Assembly: GCA_035610365.1 (NCBI GenBank)
Contig: CM069435.1
Coordinates: forward strand, 62,865,389 to 62,929,388
Direction: 5' to 3'
Source of the DNA: Aquatica leii
Taxonomy: Eukaryota > Arthropoda > Insecta > Coleoptera > Lampyridae
DNA: 64,000 nt
The notes beneath the pieces were generated by a model. The model was given only the letters and a program-made list of their open reading frames with translations. It searched no databases and had not been told where the DNA came from. Both the position numbers and the translations under genes were made by a program. Positions 10,599 through 22,613 of this stretch are shown piece after piece (position 1 is the stretch's first letter; each line of letters begins with the position of its first letter).

Positions 10599-12390
10599 TT
10601 ATCTTTCTGCTACTGCTTGACTGACTTCGTGATTACTCGGAATAAGTGTTTGTGTCCTTTCCAAGAAGGTTGATCTTTGTCTTAGAGGATATAATACTAG
10701 CAGCCAAGATTAGCTGAGTCTTAAACCGTCTTCTCGGTTCATATTACATGAATTTTTTTCTATTTCCACAGCTTCGCGGATTAGTCTGGGAAAGTAGAAA
10801 GGAGTTCTAGCCAACACTTTAGTTTGGTCAAAGTTCAGCGTGTGTCCTTGGTTCCACACGTGTTCTGCCACTGCTGATTTAGTAACTTTGCGGTGTTTGC
10901 ATTAAGCTATATGTTTTTTTACTCTAACTTTAATAGAATGTCCCGTCTGTCCTATATAACTAGATCCACAGGAACAAGGAATTTTGTAAACTTCGGCATG
11001 TTTTAGAGCCCCTTGTTTGTCTTTATCAGATGTAAACCAGGTGTTCAGGGTATCTTTAGTTGTAAAAACGGTTTTAATATTATGTTTCTTTGACAACCTG
11101 CTTATTTTGTCTGTCAAACCCATACAGTATAGTAAATTAGCGGTGCTAGTAGGAGGTAATAAGTCTTCTTTGACTTTTGGATTTATTGCTCTTTTCCATG
11201 CGTTTTGGATCTCTTTGAACCCGTATCCATTTTGTTGTAGGGACTCCAACAGTGTTTCCTTTTCCTTTTGTAGATTTTCATTATCTGACACACGTATAGC
11301 TCTTTTGGCTAAAGTATGCAAAACAGTATTTTTCTGTACTGGATGGTGGTGAGATTCAGCGTTTAAGTATCTATAAGTGTGCGTTTTCTTTCTATAAACG
11401 GAAGGCTCTTATTTTCCGTTATTTTTCCTTATCACTAATACATCAAGAAAGGCTAGACTGTTGTTATGTTCTAACTCCATAGTAAATTTAATGCTGTTAT
11501 GTGCAGAGTTTAGATGTTGAAAAAACTGCTTTAGTTTATCTTTGCCATGAGGCCATACAACAAACGTATCATCAACATATCTGAACCAAGTTTTTGGTTT
11601 TAACTCAACATTTTTCATAATTTCAGTTTCAAAATATTCCATGTTAATATTGGCTATATCTGGAGAAAGCGGTGAACCCATTGCCGCTCCTTCTACTTGT
11701 TTAAACAAGTTGTCGTTATAACTGAAATAAGTGTTTTTAACGCAGAGTTCGATGAGCAGAACTTCTTTTTCAGTAATTCTCTTCTTGAACAAAAACAACA
11801 CTTCGTCGACCGGGACCTTAGTAAAAAGAAATACCACGTCAAAGCTGACTAGAATATATTCTTTTGTTATACGCAAGTTCTTAATTTTCTCTACAAAGTC
11901 TGTAGAATCTTCAATGTGAGTTTCTGTATTCCTGTTATCTAGCTGCAAAAGATTTGCAGATAGATAACGTGTTAACGATTGGGTTAATAAATTGATGGTG
12001 CTTACTATCAGTTGTAGGGGGACTTCTTCTTTGTGTATCTTGGGAAGACCGTTGATTCGTAGCATAACCGGATTTTTGACAATGAAAGTTTGTTTCATGT
12101 TAATATCTATAGTAGTAGAAATTTTGATGGCGGAGTTTACCTTAGTGCACAAAGAGTTTAAAGGGTTTTTTTGTAGACGTATGTAGCAATCTTCTGAGAG
12201 TAAGTTGGTAATTTTGTCGTTGTAATCTTGTATGTTCATAACGACTGTAGCGTTTAGTTTATCTGCTCACAATACTAAAATGTCCTTATTCTCACGTAAC
12301 CGCTTAGCTGCATCTCTCTCATGTCTGTTAATATTAATATTAACTTTGTCTAACAAATTAGAATACTCGATATGGGTAAAAATACATGCT
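10599..12390 (-). pseudogene. PLE1 reverse transcriptase plus GIY-YIG endonuclease (four in-frame stops)
   Basis: One reading frame runs through the whole span, interrupted only by stop codons at 12267-12269, 11409-11411, 10902-10904 and 10710-10712. No frameshift is needed. The RT shows GLPKIHKEE, SFDVVFLFTKVP, AAMGSPLSPDIANI and the catalytic FRYVDDTFVVW, then SLAFLDVLV. The linker leads to the endonuclease, with YKIPCSCGSSYIGQTG (GIY-YIG core with its Cys pair) and a distal SAVAEHVWNQGH histidine block. The final stop is at 10599-10601. In the family, this enzyme nicks DNA and copies element RNA by target-primed reverse transcription. N-terminal residues upstream of about 12390 are lost. 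The protein is dead as it stands, but the catalytic residues of both domains that can be seen are kept. Confidence 0.85.
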
Positions 12391-13560
12391 ATCACTACAT
12401 ATGTATGTTTACTTATGTCATCTTAGGAGATATTGAAAAGATGTATCCGCTAAGTTCTCGTTTGCTCTACACGGCAATCTCTACAGAGAGACTATCCTGA
12501 TTGCGAACTTCGGTCATATGATTTAAATACTGTAACATTTGAAATTGCTTCTGCTAGCTTTCTTGTAATTCGTTGTTTATATGAATTGGGAATTGAGTGT
12601 AAGGAGTATAATGCCCTAATTTCTAATATTATTTGCGATGACTTTTACGTAGATGATGTTTTGACTGGTTGCAACAGTTTTCATGCAGCCAAAACTTTCT
12701 GCTTAAATTTTCACAAAGTACTTTCTATGGGCAAGTGGATGTCAAATGATTCATGTAAACTAAAAATTATTAACACCTATGAAATACATACAAATCTAGT
12801 AACAATTAGAAAAGATGAATGCACAAAAACACTTGGTTTATCCTAGCAAGCAACCACAGACAATTTAATTTTTGTCATTCCTGATTTATGATCTGCTAAA
12901 AATCGCTTTTGTGTAAAACTGCACAAAGCTTTTAATCCCTTAGGTCTTTTAAGTCCATGCATCATCATTTAAAAATCAATATTGCTACAGTTGTGGCTTC
13001 AGAGATTAAGCTGGAACGAATAAATTTCTTTGGATCCACATCATAAATGATTAAATTTTTGTACAAATGTTACAACTCTAAATAATTTGGAAACACCTCG
13101 CCATACAATTTGCCAGAAGTATAAATCTTTTCAATTACATGCGTTTTCAAACGCTATTTTTAAAGTCAAGGGTAGCATCATCAAAAACTTAGACTATGTC
13201 AAGATTACAACTTTTTGGAGCGCTTCTTCTTGTACGTTTGGCTTAAAATGTTTTAAAATCGTTGAAACATCAACCAAATTCTTGATTTTTATAGACAAAT
13301 TCCACAATTGATCTAGGATGGATAAATACTTTTCCTCATTTATCAAAAACATCTTTAGCTCACAGAGTAACAGAAATACAAACATTAAACAGTAAACCTT
13401 CTTAGTTATTTGAAACCCCTGTGATTTATTAACAAGAGAGTTTTTGCGCTCACAATTGGCGAATTGCACGCTGTAGTGGAATGAGCTTAAGTTCTTGCTG
13501 TTAGATGAGTCATTTTGACCTAGTTTCTTCTTCTTATTATTAAAAAGTAATAATGTAAGT
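12391..13560 (+). pseudogene. BEL/Pao reverse transcriptase and RNase H, continued after PLE1
   Basis: The frame resumes with VILGDIEKMY, a Pao RT motif. ASASFLVIRCLYELGIE and the catalytic DDFYVDDVLTG follow at 12586-12846, then KWMSND. Near 12930 AFNPLGLLSPC and later LQRLSWNE mark the RT C-terminus. FQLHAFSNA near 13130 is the RNase H start, where the family has D in place of the N. A block around 13310-13440 (LGWINTFPHLSKT, HRVTEIQTLN) matches the spacer before integrase. Frameshifts and stops occur every 100-300 bp. The opposite-strand 126-codon frame at 13194-13574 is a shadow. Confidence 0.85.
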
Positions 13561-13569
13561 ACTCTTTTA

Positions 13570-14945
13570 ACCATTGAAACGTTTATTTTTCCATTTGAAC
13601 GATTTTCTAAGTTGCCAAAAGTTGAAAGAGTTATAGCTTACTGTCTTCAATTTATTCGTAAGGCATCTAAACTAAAGGACATGTTCCGCACCGTTTCACT
13701 CAAGATTGATGAAATTAAAAACGCTATGTGCTTAATAAAATTTGCACAGTCAAAGTCATTTTCTTCCAACATAAAACATTTAAAAAAATACAAAAAAGTT
13801 CATGTAAAACGTAAATTATTAGCCATTTCTTGAAGAAGAAGGGATTATTCGTGTAAGTGGTCGCTTACAAAACTCTGATTACAATTTTGATAAAGCTCAT
13901 CCCGTTCTTCTTGATAGACTCATATTTTGACAAAGTTGCTTTTGATACGCAAATATCTCCAATTATTGCATAATCTTCTGCTATTGATATTGTCAATTTG
14001 TGAAAAATATTGGCCAACAGACTGCAAAGGATTAGCAAAAAAGGTAGTACACTCTTTACATGCTTTACCTAAAGGTAGGCTCTTTGCCAAAAGAAATGGT
14101 AAATCAACGTGGTTGCTACCGACTCTGCCAAACCTTTAATTGTAATAGATAAAAAAGGTATTAGCGCATTAACTAGTAAATGTTAAACTTGCATTTTTAT
14201 CTGTTTAGCTACAAAAGCAATTCATATAGAATTTGTAACCAACATATCAACAGGTACTTATATATGCGCACTAAGACGGTTTGCAACACGTAAAAGAAAA
14301 CCTTCTAAAATTTACTCCGATAATGGCACCAGTTTGTTGGTGCAAAGTTTAAATTAAAAAAATCGCGCATACATAACGCAATCTGCAAATAATTATGACA
14401 TAAATTGGAATTTCAACTCTTTATATGCACCACATATGAATGCTTTGTTCGAAGCAGTAGTTAAAACTATAAAACTTCATTTAAGAATAGTCGCTTTACT
14501 AACGTACAAGAAATGCCTACTGTTTTGACTCAAACAGAATCAATTTTAAAATCTCGTTTGTTATAGCCACTCTTTTCCAATCCAAATGATCTTTCGCTCT
14601 TAACGCCTGTTTACTCCTTAATTAGAAGAACGATGTTTGCTGTTCCTGACTCAGATTTAATCGAAGTACCGACATTACGTTTAAACTAATTACAGACAAT
14701 ACAAATTGTTAACAATTTTTGGACTAGGTGGCATCGTGAATATATAAACAAATTTCAGTAGCGCACAAAACGGTTAAACAACCTGTCCTCACTAGGAACA
14801 AACTAAATAGTTCTCAAAAAAAAGATGGGGTGCCTCCTTTGCGTTGGCGTACTGTACGACTAATATTTATAATTTTATTTGCGCATTGAAAATAGAACAA
14901 AAAATGGATGGCACAGCGACCGCATGCGCTTTACGTTTTATAGAC
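13570..14945 (+). pseudogene. BEL/Pao integrase
   Basis: The zinc-binding region begins near 13612 (KVERVIAYCLQFIRKASK). EEEGIIRVSGRLQNSDYNFDKAHPVLL follows at about 13830-13915, then KYWPTDCKGLAKKVVHS near 14010. The catalytic core shows IFICLATKAIHIEFVTN, YSDNGTS (second acidic residue, about 14320) and INWNFNSLYAPHMNALFEA (third, about 14400-14460). The C-terminal part has NNFWTRWHREYINKFQ and VPPLRWRTVRLI up to about 14860. Several frame changes. No 3' LTR was identified. Confidence 0.85.
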
Positions 14946-15385
14946 ATAACTAATAAAAATATTTAACCGTTTAAATATGAACATTAAAGAATAATAAAAT
15001 TTGAGCACTATCTGGAAACATAAAAGAACAATAATCCGGTGGCCAAACATTTTTTTCGCCATTTTTCTATTAGTTATGCTATTATTAATTAAGTAAATTT
15101 TACCAGTTTTAAATTTATATAGAACCATTTCCAATTTGCAAAACTAAAAACCTGAGAATTTTTCTATTTCTCATATCCATTTTTGTAAGGCATTAGTAAA
15201 AATCCCCGTTTGAAAAATTAAAAAATTTTAATTTTTTAATCTTTTATTAACAATTTAAGATCAGAAAAAATTAAAAACTGAGGAAACATTTTCTAACAAT
15301 TTCCAAATCAAATGACACCTTGATCATAATTTTCGAAGAAGTCTCTCCAATTTTATGAAAAATGGCAATTGTAGATCAGACTAGT
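14946..15385. other. Spacer between BEL/Pao and the hAT-like pseudogene
   Basis: A+T-rich. A 67-codon minus-strand frame (14931-15134) has no recognisable motif and is probably chance. Confidence 0.5.
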
Positions 15386-15389
15386 CGGT

Positions 15390-16925
15390 CGACGCGACAA
15401 TAGCCGAGAGTATCCAAAACGCCATCGCTCGCGCTTTGTTGACTATTGTTTGACAGTTTTTTTGTTCGTCCACTTCTTAAATTGCCGAAACGCAAGTGTC
15501 TGTTCAATGTTAGCTTACAAGCAAAATATCCGTTTATCAAGCAAATAAATACTCCCTCAGATGTCAGATGCGAAAAGCATCGTACAGAATTTTGTGTTTC
15601 CCACAATGGTGCCGGTGATATTGAACAGCATTTAAAGTCTGAAAAATATAAAAATGCCGACCGTGAAGAAATTCAAGTTCAAGAAATCGGACGCGCCAAC
15701 GTTAAAGGATTTGGATATTGCCGCGGCAGAAGGCGTCTGGACTTATCACATAATACAATATAACCACAGTTTTCGCTCTAATGATTGTGCATCAAAATTA
15801 ATTCAAACAGGTTTTGATCCTAAATTTACATGCGTGCGTATGAAATCAGAAGCTATTGTAGTAAATGTTTTGACACCTACAGCGATGAAAGAATTAAAAG
15901 ATGATCTTAATAAGTTCAATTGTATTACAATACTAAACGACGCTTCAAACTACGGCAACAAGAAAATATAGCGTATTGTTGTGCGCTTTTTTCAACCTTA
16001 CGTAGATGTGTAAGTAAAAATTTTAGATGTCCAAGACCAACCAGGTAAGACTTCTGATATCATTGTCAATTATTTAAAACAAATGTTGAGAGATAATAAT
16101 TTGACAGCAAAAGTTGTGGCATTTTGTGGGGACAATGCCAACGTCAATTTTGGAAGCACGGCTACGCAAGGAACAAACAATGTGTTAAAAAAATTACAAT
16201 CATCTCTGAAAAAGCCATTAATAGGTATTGGATGTGGAGACCATGTAATTCACAATTTAATAAAATCTGCTGCAGGTGGGCTGCTCTTAGATTACGAAAG
16301 CATTATTGTGAAGATATATTCATTTTTTTTATATTTACACAATTTGAGTTGAAGCTCTAAAGGAGTTTTGCGTCGAAACTCAAACGGAATATCAACAAAT
16401 ATTCGGCTATAGCAAAACCAGATGGCTCGCTCTTATGCCTGCCTTGGCTAATAAAAAAACTACTTTTTAAGTATTAAAAAATGTCCCCTGTTACTAAAAA
16501 ACGTTTTTGAAGACCCCTCACCATTATTGTGACTTTATTTTTTGCACGCACAGTCAGCAAGTTTTCATCAAGCTGTATTAAAACTTGAAGGTCAGACTGT
16601 ATCGGCAATTGAAGCTGCAAAAGAAATCAATTAACTAAAAGACAATTTGACTCAGAAACCAATTAGTTTCTTCTATTTACAGTCCGTCATTCAATAGTGA
16701 AATCAAAAGATAATGGTACTGATATAAATAAAGAGTTTGTAAAAAGGACGGCAACAAAATTTTATAAAACAAGCCGTAAATATTTGGAGCAGTGGACTTG
16801 CTTTCTTACCAAAGAAATGGTTATATTTTATTAGGCAAATTTAAAAAAAGTCTTCGCATGGGAAGACGTTTAAAAATCTCTGTATGTACAGCTCCACTTT
16901 GCGAACATGATAGTCGGAAAATATG
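15390..16925 (+). pseudogene. hAT-like transposase pseudogene, 5' part
   Basis: Pieces in shifting frames make up one transposase-like protein. A BED/TTF-type zinc finger region comes first (KYPFIKQINTPSDVRCEKHRTEF, then GDIEQHLKSEKYKNAD, about 15525-15665). Next is AAEGVWTYHIIQYNHSFRSNDCASKLIQ (15720-15810). The catalytic region follows, with FNCITILNDASNYG near 15920, VVAFCGDNANVNFG (16110-16155) and GIGCGDHVIHNLIKSAA (16222-16275). A later block (EYQQIFGYSKTRWLALMPA, about 16385-16445) comes before AVLKLEGQTVSAIEAAKEI near 16575 and KYLEQWT near 16770. These are motifs of a widespread arthropod hAT lineage. The frame ends near 16925 because another transposon lies inside it; the C-terminal piece is at 18970-19140. 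I found no terminal inverted repeats for the hAT itself. Confidence 0.8.
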
Positions 16926-16929
16926 TCAA

Positions 16930-18785
16930 CTAAAAAAATTAATTTAAAATTTTTACCGCGATAAATAATTTGTCCAATCATAATTGAGAATTCGAAGTTG
17001 GTACATTCACAATTAAAAGTTGGTTAAAAGTAAATTATGACAGTTTACAGCTGACATTTTCCGCGTGCGTTTTATTACTTACTAATTCCTTTTTTGTGTT
17101 CTAGTGTTACTCTTGTTTATTAAAATCAGTTTTTTTGAAGATTACTTTGTTGTTTTATTTGTGAAATACAGGTATGTATTTACAAAAATAACATATTTGA
17201 TAATGTTTCGAGCCTCAGAATGAATAGTTTTCTTCGTAGTTCCAGCCATAATAATGATAACCTTCAAACATAAAACTTACATTATAATTACATGTTATTA
17301 AAACATTTCTTCGATAGTCAAAAAGCTACTGGTGAATGGGCATTCCCTTTGGACAAGGGAACCGAACTTGCAGCGGCTGCTGTTGGGAAATCAGTGGCTA
17401 GTATTTTGAGAATCTGAAAAGAAGCTGCTGATTGTAATCTCCTAGAATCGCCTTCGAAAAAAAGGAGAAGCGGAGGATCCAACAAAATAGTGATGGATGA
17501 GTGCGATTTAAGGATTTTAAAAAGAACTGTGCAAGAGGTTTACACGCTTGACAAACAAGTGCCAACATTAAAAAAATTAGTGAGTAAAATGCAAGACAAG
17601 ATTAATTATACTGGCGGACAAGACACCATTTGATAACATCTTTTAAGAATTGGCTTCAAATTTAAAAAATGTGAAAACCGACAAAAATTGCTCATAGAAC
17701 GCAATAATATCGTTTTCGTTATCTACGAAAGTTGAAAGAAAACGCTGCTCTCGGAGAAAATAAAAAACCAATTACATATTTAGACAAAACTTTTATTCAC
17801 CCATCTTATGAGGTCAGTAAATGCTGGCAGTCAAAAGACTAACCAGGTGTATATAAAGCTGATCGTTTTGGTTAGCGGTACATTATTGTACATGCAGGTG
17901 GTACGTATGGATTTGTTAACCGGTTATTAATTTTTAAATATAAAAGCAAATCAGGAGATTACCACGACGACATAAATCATCACAATTTTATGCACTAGAT
18001 CGAAAAACAGTTAATCCCAAATTTGCTACCAAAAGGAATCGTTGTTTTGGATAATGCACCGTACCACAATGTTTAAACCAACAAACCTCCAACCCAAGGC
18101 ACAAGAAAGCAGGAAATTAGAGATTGGCTTGAAACTAATGTGGTTTCAACAACTGGGGATATGCGGAAAGCCGAATTGTTAGAACTGGTAAAAAAGGTTA
18201 GCTACACTAAAACATTTCATGTAGACGAAATTTTAAAAAAACCTGCACATACCGTGTTACGTTTGCCTCCATATCATTGCGATCTTAATCTAATTAAGTT
18301 TGGATAAACAAAAGTCGCAATGAATAACGTACAGCAAAGCGTCGAGGAAATTGAGGTAAGTAAGAAATGCGTTTGATGAAATCGCAGCATTAGATGCAAA
18401 AACAGTGCATGCACATGCATCAGTTGCCTTAAGAAATGTGAATGAACGATGGATTAGTTGACGATGTAGTGGAAAACTTTAAATTTGTAGTGAATACTGG
18501 TTCAACGGAAGATGACACAAGTTTAGAAGAATATGAAAGTGATTAATGAATTTGTTCAATTAATTCTGATTTCAATTTAAGGATTAATTTGTGTTACTAA
18601 AAATTGCCAAGCAAATAACTTATTGGTTTATTTAACAAAATATCAAACTTGAATACATTTAAAATAAACAAAAAGAATTTTATAAATCTTAGGTTGTTTA
18701 AAACTGTTTCTGTAAAATTTAATGTTGTTACAAAAAATTGTATATTCATGTTTTGGTTTTTAAGTTTAATAAAGTATTTCTTTTA
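16930..18785 (+). mobile_element. IS630/Tc1-mariner-type transposon inserted in the hAT-like pseudogene
   Basis: The transposase remnant at 17205-18546 lies between two separated parts of the hAT-like protein, so this element inserted into it. The precise ends could not be fixed: I found no clear terminal inverted repeats or TA duplication, and the coordinates are the gap between hAT-like matches, trimmed. Non-coding flanks are A+T-rich. Confidence 0.6.
17205..18546 (+). pseudogene. IS630/mariner-like (DDE_3) transposase, decayed
   Basis: The N-terminal helix-turn-helix region reads GEWAFPLDKGTELAAAAVGKSVASI (about 17335-17405), followed by a basic SKKRRSGG stretch. The catalytic domain shows ITYLDKTFIHPSYEVSKCWQ (17770-17830), GIVVLDNAPYHN (18040-18075) and LPPYHCDLNLIKFG (18265-18305). 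These correspond to the D, D, E/D blocks of the family. The first D and second D are kept; the third acidic position is replaced by K. The acidic C-terminus is NTGSTEDDTSLEEYESD (18490-18546). At least six frame breaks and stops. Not functional. Confidence 0.85.
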
Positions 18786-18969
18786 TAGATATGTTCCTTT
18801 TTGATTTGGTAAAAAAAAATGTTACACTGGTTATGCAGCACACAATACATTTATGTGTATCTAACAATATACATTTAAATTATGCGCCCAAATACTTTTT
18901 TTGGGATTGTACCGTACAAGCTACTGTAGCGCCGGTATCCCCTCTCCAACTATCTTGTTTGCTCTGTGG

Positions 18970-19140
18970 ACCTGTATTAATTGAAAATGAATGTATTGAC
19001 TGTAATACAGATACAGAAGTTTTTGACAAATTTTTATTAATTTCTAACTACATTACATCTCAAAAAGTAACCGAATGGAATAATATAAATGTGTCCACGG
19101 AAACTTGTTAGGTGGAAACATCTGAGAAAACCCAATTACA
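18970..19140 (+). pseudogene. hAT-like transposase pseudogene, 3' part
   Basis: CIDCNTDTEVFDKFLLISNYITSQKVTEWNN (about 18988-19080) matches the region just before the hAT dimerisation domain, where the lineage has LFDEF...YVTSEK..EW. It is followed by ETC and a degraded WVE-like end. It lies in the frame that opens at 18791, but the first half of that frame has no hAT-like motif and probably belongs to the inserted transposon. The dimerisation domain itself is not recognisable. Confidence 0.6.
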
Positions 19141-19625
19141 AATTTCAATTCTAAAGACGATGTTGATAATTAAGGTGAATATAAAAAAAACGTGCCACGA
19201 GTTTCAATCTTACTAAAAATCATCACCAGCTATATTAAAGCAAATTTGTTCCTCTGATAAATATAAATGTAACTACACATTTTGGGTATATTTTTTAATT
19301 CGTAACTTTTAAGCTATCTAACTTTTTCTGAATAAATAACTTTAAAAAGTGTTTTTTTTTCATTGACTACCTGTTAATTGACCTAAATAAACTAATGTCC
19401 CGTTTTAAATCAAAGAATAAATGGCGACGTTAATCATACGTCGTGTGTAGTGTATTTAGCTATAAATGAAATAAGTTCATATACTTTTATATGTAGTTAT
19501 GTACAAGAACAGTGCTTAATTTAAATTTATTTGCGTAGGTATTGCAATTGTTTATATTGTATTTTTATTTCTTTTTGTTGCAATTTAATTATTTTGAAAG
19601 CTACGTAGATCTTTCAAATTGGGCG
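19141..19625. other. Spacer, nothing recognised
   Basis: A+T-rich, with no gene motif. Probably the tail of the hAT-like element plus flanking DNA. Confidence 0.5.
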
Positions 19626-19844
19626 GTATGCTTAAACATATTTTTATTAGTTTTAAGTAACGTCATCTGCGCAAGGAAAACAAAACCACGATGTTGTAAT
19701 GTAATCAAAAATCGCATTATTAATAGATTTAACTCGAGTTCAAGTACCACAAAAAATCGCTTTTTATTCGCTTCTATTGAGTTATAATAAATAAAACAAA
19801 TATAAGAAGTTGAAAGTGAAACCCAACTGCTTTTACATAAAACG
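19626..19844 (+). repeat. Dispersed repeat B, copy 2
   Basis: Partner of 8446-8664, in the same orientation. The matching tract starts at a TATG(C/T)TTAAA block and ends at GCTTTTACAT. Flanking sequence on both sides does not match, so these are two insertions of one family rather than a long segmental duplication. The short plus-strand open frame across it (19542-19787) is not supported. Confidence 0.7.
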
Positions 19845-22568
19845 TATCAAAAACAGTTAATGTTAATGTTAAATCAAATTTGAAAATTAGTGCGTAGCTA
19901 AAAGAAGACAATGCCTTTTTAATAATTATTATATTAAGCTATTATCTTGAGAGATTTCTGGTCTTTAATTTAAATGTTTTTTTGAATATTGTGTAATAGT
20001 AAAAACATTTTAATTTTGTTTTCATATTTACATGACAATTTTAATGAAATACTATAAAAAAACTCATACTTCAATTCCAAACTTATAAAGCTACTAACTA
20101 TTATTAGATTTTAATTTTTATTATATATATATATTTTAAAATATTTTTTTATATCAAAGTTTAGTCATTTAAAGTCACTATATTAAAATGTTTTTTTAAA
20201 TTGCAAACCTAACAGTAATATTAATTTTTTAAGTTTTGAAAGTGCACATACACAAAAACCACTTTGCACGCTAAACACAACTAATATAACTAATTACCTA
20301 CAATGTACAATTGAATGAAAATAATTGTTTTATACTTGCAGATTGTATAATACCAAATTGAGTGAGAATGACACTCGTTAGTCATTGAACGTTGAAATAA
20401 CAAGCTGTAATTAGCTTGTCATTCTGCGGCAACGAATGTTATGCAACCACGTAGTTGATTGACAACTTGAAACAACCCTTTTTATCGCTCATTTTCAGCA
20501 ACAATATCATTAATTATACAATTTAAAAAACATTTTCTTAATTTTAGCTATGTGAGTTGTGTATCTATCTAGCCATTCTTAAAAGTCAATTATGCGTCTG
20601 GTAATGAGACAAGTTTCTCATTTATCCAAGACATTCCAGTAATGTAGACGGCAGTCCTGCGGGACTTAAATCGATGCTACGTTCCAAGGGGTTATTTAGG
20701 GTGAGGCATTTTGTAGTCGCAAATTTAAGTCATCCAATTGATCCAATCTCCCCATGTTGTAGCTAATTTAACATTTTTGTCGTATTCTCTTCGCATTTAT
20801 TTACACCCACACGATTTATTGATGACGTTGCTTTAACAATTTTTATTGTTTTATCAAACGTAAGCGTTTTTCATTATGACAGCCCAATCGCTTTTGTTGA
20901 CAAGATAAAAAATGAGCAATATGCGGCTGAATATCTTTGCGATAAACAACATAACGAAAAGGTAACCAAAAGCAAATTTGCACTTGTCACATTAACATAA
21001 CGAAAGCACGTTGAAACAGTGCTTTTTCTTATTGGAAAATGTTTTTATTATTAAAAAACAAAAAATTCTTTTTTCTAATATTTCAGAAAAATGAAGTAAA
21101 AAGACTAAGGACAATTTAACTCAAGAGCGTACAAATTAGCTGTAGTCATAGTCGAGTTAAATTGTCATTAAGGTACGTTGAGTACAGAACAATTTCTACT
21201 CCGCTTAAAAGTTATTTTACGTTCTCAAAAATAAAGAACTCATAATTTTAATAGCTAGTAAAAACTACTACTTTAGAAATTACTAATCTAGCTCATAGCG
21301 TAAAATAAATGACAACTAAATTTGATGACAAAAGTTATTATGCTGGTAAAGACCTTACTATAATTAGGGATGCTACCTGTTAAATTGTTCTCACCTGGTT
21401 GTTGTAGAAACTTTGATACAAATTTATGCGGATGCTTGTAATAAGTTACTTAGAAGTTAGTTTCTGTATAATCGAAAAGTTTTATTGTCGTTTGAGAGTT
21501 TTCTAATTATATTTAATACTTTGTAAAATTATTCAAGCGTAAACAATATCGTCACTAAAGATCTGTAGCGTTAATTAAACGTAACAAACAAATATTTTGG
21601 TCCGTTTGCTTGTTAACATTAGCAGTACTCTAATTTATCATTTTGACTTTTTTATAATTTCTATTAATTCGTTTAACTTTATTTGTACCTCAACTTATAA
21701 CGTAGTTAGTTATAATTAAAATAATTGTTTTTACTTAATATGCGTTACGGTTTTTTTATGTTTTATATACATTAAAGTTACAAGTTTTAAAAATGCGTAC
21801 ACGCATCAGTTTTCAAAAAATTTACGTTGAAATAGACGGTTGTGCAATAAGACCACTACACAATCTACATAAAACATCCAACACTAAAAAAAATACAAAC
21901 ATTCTCGTTTCGAAGAGTGCTTTAAATAAATAGGCTAGCAATAAAAGAAAGGGTTTGATGGATAACCAAACAGATATCTGATACATTACAAGTGATGCTT
22001 GAATTGACAAAAAGATTAAATTTTATAAAATCACGATTAAAATTCCAATAAAATAAAATCTATAAAATAATTAGTAGCAAAAATAATGAATTAGATTTAC
22101 ACGTCAAATTAAGCAATAAATTAGTTTAAAAATGAGCAGTATAATTTTACGTAAAATTGCATAATTTGAAAATTCAATGCATAATTTACAATTAACAAAA
22201 TTTATTGCATAAATCAAAAATTATCACAAAAAAATTTAAGTACAATAAACTATATTTCTATTATAAAAAAAATTATTTTTACTGAGTTAAACATGTAACA
22301 CGCTAACTACGAAAGTTAAAATATAAGAAAAAAAATTTAGATCCTTAATTCACTTGTTTTGGCTAGCTTAGTATCGGATATGGTGGTAAGTTGAAATCGT
22401 ATTAACCAAAATAGAGTAGTAAATTACTGCCCGGCGCCATCTTTATTTGCAAATAGAGGTAATATGTTCATAGGCATATAACTAAATACCAGTCCACAAA
22501 TTAATTGTGCTCAGCTGGCGCACTTTCGTATCTCTACAGAACTTAACGTATTCTAGAAATTATGTACT
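19845..22568. other. A+T-rich spacer with two small inverted repeats
   Basis: No gene recognised. At 21110-21122 and 21154-21166 there is a perfect 13-bp inverted repeat (GACAATTTAACTC), possibly a MITE remnant. Around 20365-20425, GAATGACA and TGTCATTC face each other. The minus-strand frame at 21822-22010 has no recognisable motif. Confidence 0.5.
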
Positions 22569-22613
22569 AAGGTGCATCTAAAAACAGGCAGTAGTATTTA
22601 GTGATTTTTTTCC

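Larger units (their letters stand above)
10306..12390 (-). mobile_element. Penelope-like element PLE1 inserted in BEL/Pao
   Basis: This minus-strand element contains RT, linker and GIY-YIG endonuclease, followed by a terminal (pLTR-like) region at 10306-10598 with a hammerhead motif. On its left is the broken Pao protease. On its right the Pao RT resumes near 12390. Between protease and RT, well over a kilobase of Pao sequence is missing, so a deletion accompanied or preceded the insertion. The RT N-terminus is absent: the element is 5'-truncated, as is common for this group. Ends are accurate to about 20 bp; no target duplication was resolved. Confidence 0.85.

Noticed and set aside
13194..13574. 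126-codon minus-strand open frame
   Set aside because: It lies opposite decayed Pao RNase H/linker sequence whose plus-strand motifs are recognisable; its own product has no motif.
20620..20760. G+C-richer segment as a gene fragment
   Set aside because: No frame with a recognisable motif on either strand and no repeat partner in the window.
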